Of a stretch of DNA of 64,000 nt, positions 54,080 to 64,000 are shown piece after piece. Every line of letters starts with the position of its first letter. Position 1 is the first letter of the stretch. The notes beneath the pieces were generated by a model. The model ran no database searches. It was not told where the DNA came from and worked only from the letters and a program-made list of their open reading frames with translations. Made by a program: the position numbers and the translations under genes. This DNA comes from Vogesella mureinivorans (GTDB lineage: Bacteria; Pseudomonadota; Gammaproteobacteria; Burkholderiales; Chromobacteriaceae), in contig NZ_VMTV02000178.1 of the NCBI RefSeq assembly GCF_007644035.1, forward strand, positions 248,001-312,000, written 5' to 3'.

Positions 54080-55144
54080 TTAACCTTTCTTGGCATCTTC
54101 AAACTCGGCTTTGCGGCGCTTGGACGGCCACATGCCTTCTGGGCGGGTCAGCATCATGATCACCATGGCAAGACCGAACAGCAGCATACGTGCGTTTTCC
54201 GGGTCAACAATCATCCGGCCGAACGTGTGCATTTGCAGCGGGCCAATCACATCACGCAGGATTTCCGGCGCAATGGTCAGCACGACAGCACCCAGGATGA
54301 CGCCAGGGATATGACCCATGCCACCCAGTACTACCATGGCCAGAATCATGATGGATTCCAGCAGGCCGAAGGATTCCGGCGAAATAAAGCCCTGGAAAGC
54401 CGCAAACAGGCCACCTGCCACGCCACCGGACAAGGCACCCAGGGCAAAAGCCAGCAGCTTGATATTGCGGATGTTCAGACCCATGGCCGAAGCGGCAATC
54501 TGGTCTTCACGCATGGCTACCCAGGCACGGCCGATACGCGAGTACTGCAGGCGATAGGCCATGATCACCACACCAATGGTGAGGATCAGGAACAGGTAGT
54601 AGTACATGTGTACCGGGTTCAGCGCAAAGCCGGCGACATCGATGGTTTTACCCATGGAGAAGCCACCGATCTGGATCGGGTCGATCAGGTTGATACCCTG
54701 CGGGCCGTTGGTGATGTTGATCGGCGCGTTCAGGTTGTTCATGAAGATACGGATGATCTCGCCGAAACCCAGGGTCACGATCGCCAGGTAGTCGCCTTTC
54801 AGCTTCAGCACCGGTGTACCCAGCAGCAGGCCGAACAAGGCCGCGCACAGCGCGCCCAGCGGAATACTGATGTAGAACGGCAGGTGAATATCAAAGTGCG
54901 GCGAACCCAGCAGCGCGAAGGTGTAGGCACCCACGGCGTAGAAGGCGATAAAGCCCAGGTCCAGCAGGCCGGCAAAGCCCACCACGATGTTCAGGCCCAG
55001 GGCCAGCATCACGTACAGCAAGGCAAAGTCGATGGTACGTACCCAGGAATTACCCAGGGTGCTACCCACCACGAAAGGCAACACTGCCAGCGCGATGGCC
55101 GAGGCAATGAATACGCCGAGTTTTTTGTTGGCATTCATAGTCAT
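54080..55144 (-). CDS. livM: Branched-chain amino acid ABC transporter permease LivM
   Basis: A 354-residue permease with about nine hydrophobic segments, LGLNIVVGFAGLLDLGFIAF near residue 48, the EAA-like loop GRAWVAMREDQIAASAMG near 205 and a positively charged C-terminus (PSKRRKAEFEDAKKG). Start ATG at 55144, or the ATG two codons later. It sits 12 bp after livH. Confidence 0.94.
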   Translation of the reverse strand: MTMNANKKLGVFIASAIALAVLPFVVGSTLGNSWVRTIDFALLYVMLALGLNIVVGFAGLLDLGFIAFYAVGAYTFALLGSPHFDIHLPFYISIPLGALCAALFGLLLGTPVLKLKGDYLAIVTLGFGEIIRIFMNNLNAPINITNGPQGINLIDPIQIGGFSMGKTIDVAGFALNPVHMYYYLFLILTIGVVIMAYRLQYSRIGRAWVAMREDQIAASAMGLNIRNIKLLAFALGALSGGVAGGLFAAFQGFISPESFGLLESIMILAMVVLGGMGHIPGVILGAVVLTIAPEILRDVIGPLQMHTFGRMIVDPENARMLLFGLAMVIMMLTRPEGMWPSKRRKAEFEDAKKG

Positions 55145-55156
55145 ACGTACCCCGTG

Positions 55157-56086
55157 TTAAGCGCGATCCGCCATCTTCTCGCCCAGCAGGCCAGAAGGAC
55201 GGAAAATCAGCACCGCAATCAGCACCATGAAGGCAAAGATGTCCTGATAGTGCGAGCCCAGGAAACCACCGGTCAGGTCACCGATATAACCGGCACCCAG
55301 ACTTTCGATGATACCCAGCAGGATACCGCCGGCTACCGCGCCACCCAGGTTGCCGATACCACCCAGCACCGCTGCGGTAAACGCTTTCAGGCCGATCATG
55401 AAGCCCATGTAGTAGTGAGCCTGATCGTAGTTGGTGGCCACCATCACACCGGCAATGGCACCCAGTGCCGAGCCGATAACGAAGGTAGCGGAAATGATGG
55501 TATTAACGTTGACGCCCATCAGGCCGGCTACAGCCGGGTTCTGGCTGGTAGCACGCATGGCGCGGCCCAGCTTGGTTTTTTCAACCACAATCAGCAGGCC
55601 TACCATCAGCGCCAGGCACAGCACCACAATGCCGACTTGCAGCTGGGTGATAGTGGCACCGAACACGTCGATGGTGTCGTGGTCCAGGATAGGCGGGAAC
55701 GGGATGTAGTTACGACCCCAGATCAGGATGGCAGCTTGCTGCAGCACGATGGACAGGCCGATCGCGGTAATCAGCGGGGCCAGGCGCGGTGCATTACGTA
55801 GCGGGCGATAAGCCACGCGTTCGATAGTAAAGCCCAGCAGCATACACGCCGGAATCGCTACCAGCAGGCCGATAAGCACCAGAATGGGGCCAGGCAAAAC
55901 GATACCTGCGCTAGTCAGCAGGGAAATGACGGTGATGGTTACCATGGCGCCAAACATCACTACTTCGCCGTGAGCAAAGTTGATGAGGCCCATGATCCCG
56001 TACACCATGGTATAGCCAAGTGCGATAAGGGCATAAATACTGCCCAGCACAAGTCCATTCAGGATCTGTTGCAGAAAAATGTCCAC
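55157..56086 (-). CDS. livH: Branched-chain amino acid ABC transporter permease LivH
   Basis: A 309-residue permease beginning MDIFLQQILNGLVLGSIYAL, with the LivH motif GLINFAHGEVVMFGAM near residue 35 and the EAA-like loop GRAMRATSQNPAVAGLMG near 172. It is the first gene of livHMGF. AAGGAGA precedes the ATG. No binding-protein gene (livJ/livK) adjoins the operon, so the binding protein must be encoded elsewhere. Confidence 0.94.
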   Translation of the reverse strand: MDIFLQQILNGLVLGSIYALIALGYTMVYGIMGLINFAHGEVVMFGAMVTITVISLLTSAGIVLPGPILVLIGLLVAIPACMLLGFTIERVAYRPLRNAPRLAPLITAIGLSIVLQQAAILIWGRNYIPFPPILDHDTIDVFGATITQLQVGIVVLCLALMVGLLIVVEKTKLGRAMRATSQNPAVAGLMGVNVNTIISATFVIGSALGAIAGVMVATNYDQAHYYMGFMIGLKAFTAAVLGGIGNLGGAVAGGILLGIIESLGAGYIGDLTGGFLGSHYQDIFAFMVLIAVLIFRPSGLLGEKMADRA

Positions 56087-56200
56087 GGTGGGATCTCCTT
56101 AGATTGATGGTCCCGATAGCTTTATCCGGGGGTTTACCCTCTATATGCCATCTTGTTGGCCGCACCTTACAGACTGTCAACTGTAAGACAAGCCGAGCGG

Positions 56201-56230
56201 ATTATGTAGGTGTATCCAATTGACTGTCAA
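56201..56230 (-). promoter_or_regulatory. Probable promoter of livHMGF
   Basis: Read on the minus strand: TTGACA (complement of 56225-56230), a 16-bp spacer, then TACATA (complement 56203-56208, reading on into TACATAAT). The -35 box is inside a near-palindrome (56219-56231), and CTTACAG..CTGTAAG (56166-56187) lies just downstream, as an operator might. Confidence 0.55.
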
Positions 56231-56535
56231 TCTTAAAGAAAGGCGAATTTCACCTTTTTGCAGCATTTTTTATTTTTTCTGCAAGTATTTGATTTTACTA
56301 GTGTTTTTTAGTCAAAATAGGGGCGTGGCAATATATTGCAGTGCAAAATATTACGCATTTGGAATGTTATTTTCAGATGTGGCGAGTTTTAAAAATTTTC
56401 GCTTATCAACTTAAATGGTGCTATTAATTTTCCATTTCGAACAATACCATCACCTCTACGTTTCGTTTTTGCGAATATGTGACGGCAACATTCTGTATAC
56501 AATCTACCGTATTCGTTTCTGACCGCCAGATAGCA
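56231..56535. other. AT-rich intergenic stretch
   Basis: About 300 bp of clearly lower G+C than the surroundings. A 64-codon open frame (56220-56414) has no ribosome-binding site and no family resemblance, so I do not call it a gene. Nothing else recognisable; possibly upstream activation sequence for livHMGF or old foreign DNA. Confidence 0.6.
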
Positions 56536-56567
56536 AAAAGCCGTAGCCCCGGAAGGCTACGGCTTTT
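56536..56567 (-). terminator. Terminator of the ast operon
   Basis: AAAAGCCGTAGCC pairs with GGCTACGGCTTTT around CCGGAA, with a T run on the minus strand, 19 bp after the astB stop. Confidence 0.92.
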
Positions 56568-56585
56568 CATGCCAAGTGGCAGTAA

Positions 56586-60419
<3,834 letters not shown>

Positions 60420-60423
<4 letters not shown>

Positions 60424-61457
60424 GCTTGGGCCCTCCCGGCTTCAGGCAGCAACGGGGCGGCACACATGCGCTGGCCGCTGCTGACAGACAGCGCACGGGC
60501 TGTCTCCTGGGTAATGAACATCACGTCGTCTACCACGCTGGCGTGCGCCTGGGTGGCGGCAAACTGGCCGCTGCGGTGGTTGGACAGCAGCATTTCCTGC
60601 GCGCCGGCCGGCAGCACAGGTGCCACTTCTACCTGGTACACGCCCTGCTGGCGCAGCGAAAACAGCTGGTCTACCTCGGCCGTCAGCACGGCGCCGCCGT
60701 CAAAAATGTCGATGTAGTCGTCGGCCTCGAAGCCCTCGCGCGACAGGATGCTGAACGGGCGCTCGAAATCGGGGTGGATCTGGCCAATGGCATTCTGTGC
60801 CGCATCCGGCAGCAGGGGTACGTAGATGGGGTAAGTGGGCATCAGCTCGGCAATGAAGGTCTTGCTGCGCTGGGCAAACGCCTGCTCTACCTGCGGGAAA
60901 TCCATATTAAAGAAGCGGCGGCCAATGGCATCCCAGAACGGCGACTGGTCGTTTTCGTCCAGCATGCCTTGCATTTCTACCAGGATGCGGCGGCCAAAGC
61001 GTTCGCGCGCGGCCGCCATATACAGCAGGCGGGCACGCGACAACAGCTCGTAAGCGCGAATATGGTACTGCGGCGAACAGAAAAAGCCGCACAGCTGCAC
61101 CATGCCGGTGAGGTCATGGCACATGGTCAGGACATGGATGCGATTGTTCACCTGCAGTGCGCGCGAGGCGTGCACCATGGTTTCGCTGCGGTAGCTGTAG
61201 AACGGCTCTTCAAAGCCGGCGGACGCGCTGATGGACGCCGTGCCGATGACCCGGCCTTCGTCTTCCAGCACGAACATATAGTATTCACGCCCCGTTCCGG
61301 CGATGGCTTCGTGTTCGAAAGCCCCCAGCGAGGTCTGGATTTTTTCGTAAAGCTTTTCCCGATTGTTCGGCAAGCTGGTAACGCCAATGCCACTCTCCAC
61401 CGCCATGGTTTCAATGAGCGGCAGATCGGAAATGCGTACTGGGCGCACGATCAGCAT
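60420..61457 (-). CDS. aruF: Arginine/ornithine N-succinyltransferase, AruF-type subunit
   Basis: A 345-residue paralogue of the next gene. It begins MLIVRPVRISDLPLIETMA and shows GIGVTSLPNNREKL, FYSYRSETMVHASRAL, MLDENDQSPFWDAIGRRFF and FIAELMPTYPIY. In Pseudomonas AruF and AruG form a heteromeric transferase for arginine and ornithine; enteric bacteria have a single AstA. GAGAGG precedes the ATG. It lies about 106 bp after astC. Confidence 0.93.
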
Positions 61458-61563
61458 GAAAGCCTCTCTCTCGTTATTATCCGGCGCAGGCGCAGCCTGC
61501 CCCGCACCGCTGCCAGGCTGGCAGCGGTGTTCCTTTGTATCAGGGGTATTGACCGGGTACGGC

Positions 61564-63298
<1,735 letters not shown>

Positions 63299-64000
63299 AT
63301 GTCCGAAGCAAAGCTGCTGGTCGTCGAAGACAGTAAAACCCAGCGTGCTTTTTACGCCAGCGTATTCGAGGGGCACTACGCCACGCGCTTTGCCACCCAG
63401 GGCAAGGAAGCCCTCGCGCTGGTAGAAGAAGACACCCCGGATGTGATCCTGCTGGACGTGGAAATGCCGGAAATGGACGGCTACGAAGTGTGCCGCCGGC
63501 TACGGGAACAAGGGCTGGACATGCCCATCCTGTTTATCTCGGCCCATGTGGAGCTGCAAGAAAGGCTGCAAGGCTACGATGCCGGCGGTAATGACTTTCT
63601 ATGCAAACCCATCGACCCGCGCGAGCTGCTGCTCAAGGTAGATCTGGTGCTGCGCCAGCGCGACGAACAGCTGCGGCTGCAAGAAAACGGCCGCAGCGCC
63701 TTTTCTGCCGCCATGACCGCCATGAGCGCCATGTCGGAAATGGGGGTGCTGGTAGACTTTATCCGCAGCATCAACAAGCTGGACAGCTACCAGGAAATCA
63801 CCAAGGCCATTGGCAATACACTGGAAGCCTACGGCCTGCACGGCTGCATGCAGGTATACGGTAGCCTGGGCGAACACCTGCATGCCACCGACGGCCAGGC
63901 CACCCCGCTGGAAGCCAGCATTATTGCCAATGCCCGCACGCTGACGCATATCTACTCGTCCGGCAGCAACACCTCGTTCAACTACCCGCACTGCTGCCTG
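63299..64000 (+). CDS. Response regulator with N-terminal receiver domain (3' end outside window)
   Basis: Partial: 234 codons are visible and the frame is open at the right edge. The ATG at 63299 has AAGGAG seven bases upstream. The receiver (about 4-120) has acidic pair ED near residue 10, phospho-acceptor Asp in VILLDVEMPEMDG, Ser in LFISAH and Lys in LCKPID. A helical linker rich in Met/Ala (about 130-150) leads to a second region (150-234) that I cannot assign; it might be a GAF-like or effector domain. Divergent from astC; whether it controls that operon is unknown. Confidence 0.88.
   Translation, partial: MSEAKLLVVEDSKTQRAFYASVFEGHYATRFATQGKEALALVEEDTPDVILLDVEMPEMDGYEVCRRLREQGLDMPILFISAHVELQERLQGYDAGGNDFLCKPIDPRELLLKVDLVLRQRDEQLRLQENGRSAFSAAMTAMSAMSEMGVLVDFIRSINKLDSYQEITKAIGNTLEAYGLHGCMQVYGSLGEHLHATDGQATPLEASIIANARTLTHIYSSGSNTSFNYPHCCL

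Noticed and set aside
53312-55801. 829-codon open frame on the plus strand opposite livFGM
   Set aside because: Shadow of three well-supported ABC transporter genes; composition is His/Gln-rich without motifs.
56220-56414. 64-codon open frame in the AT-rich gap
   Set aside because: No ribosome-binding site, no similarity that I recognise, and chance frames are likely in this composition.

Overview
The window is a GC-rich chromosomal segment of a Gram-negative bacterium. I judge it a betaproteobacterium, most likely Neisseriales (Chromobacteriaceae-like). This rests on gene content: HpnCDE squalene synthesis, a LiuR-type MerR regulator, paired AruF/AruG arginine succinyltransferases and a dense 10-bp repeat that behaves like a DNA uptake sequence. 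The genus call is inference; no database was searched. I see no transposase, integrase, phage gene, rRNA operon or CRISPR array.

Layout. 1-6.3 kb, minus strand: squalene synthesis genes hpnC-hpnD-hpnE, an SDR-like protein lacking its catalytic Tyr, a lipoprotein, radA and an ECF sigma factor cut by the left edge. 6.4-9 kb: tRNA-Ala(GGC) and tRNA-Glu(TTC) behind a strong promoter, a periplasmic solute-binding protein, a damaged second copy of the tRNA-Glu 3' part and a membrane desaturase. 9.0-11.35 kb: a non-coding repeat array. 11.3-12.4 kb: an AT-rich RelA/SpoT-domain gene that looks acquired. 12.5-27 kb: valS, a REC-REC-GGDEF diguanylate cyclase, an SDR, an Alx/TerC protein, xseB-ispA-dxs, an MgtC/DUF4010 membrane protein, folE2 behind a Zur-like box, an alpha/beta hydrolase and dsbD.

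27-48 kb is a catabolic island for acyl-CoAs and branched-chain amino acids. It holds an acyl-CoA dehydrogenase, a thiolase, a VOC protein, a PchB-like chorismate mutase, LiuR, 3-hydroxybutyryl-CoA dehydrogenase, an acyl-CoA ligase fused operonically to a Liv-type ABC importer, a PaaK-like ligase, and a full set for isobutyryl-CoA to propionyl-CoA (mmsA, isobutyryl-CoA dehydrogenase, enoyl-CoA hydratase, 3-hydroxyisobutyryl-CoA hydrolase, mmsB). Four promoters carry a palindrome built on TTACGTTAACGTAA that fits LiuR, whose gene is in their midst. Intergenic gaps here carry CACGAAA-type repeats.

48-64 kb: rhlE, a TPR protein, a CinA-like and a DUF218 protein, a second Liv ABC importer (livHMGF without a binding protein), the arginine succinyltransferase operon astC-aruF-aruG-astD-astB (no astE in place), and a divergent response regulator cut by the right edge.

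The most striking signal is the 10-mer TGCGGCCAAC. I count about 50 exact copies on both strands, inside genes and as inverted pairs between genes. Its density and its inverted pairs resemble Neisseria uptake sequences, but the sequence is different.
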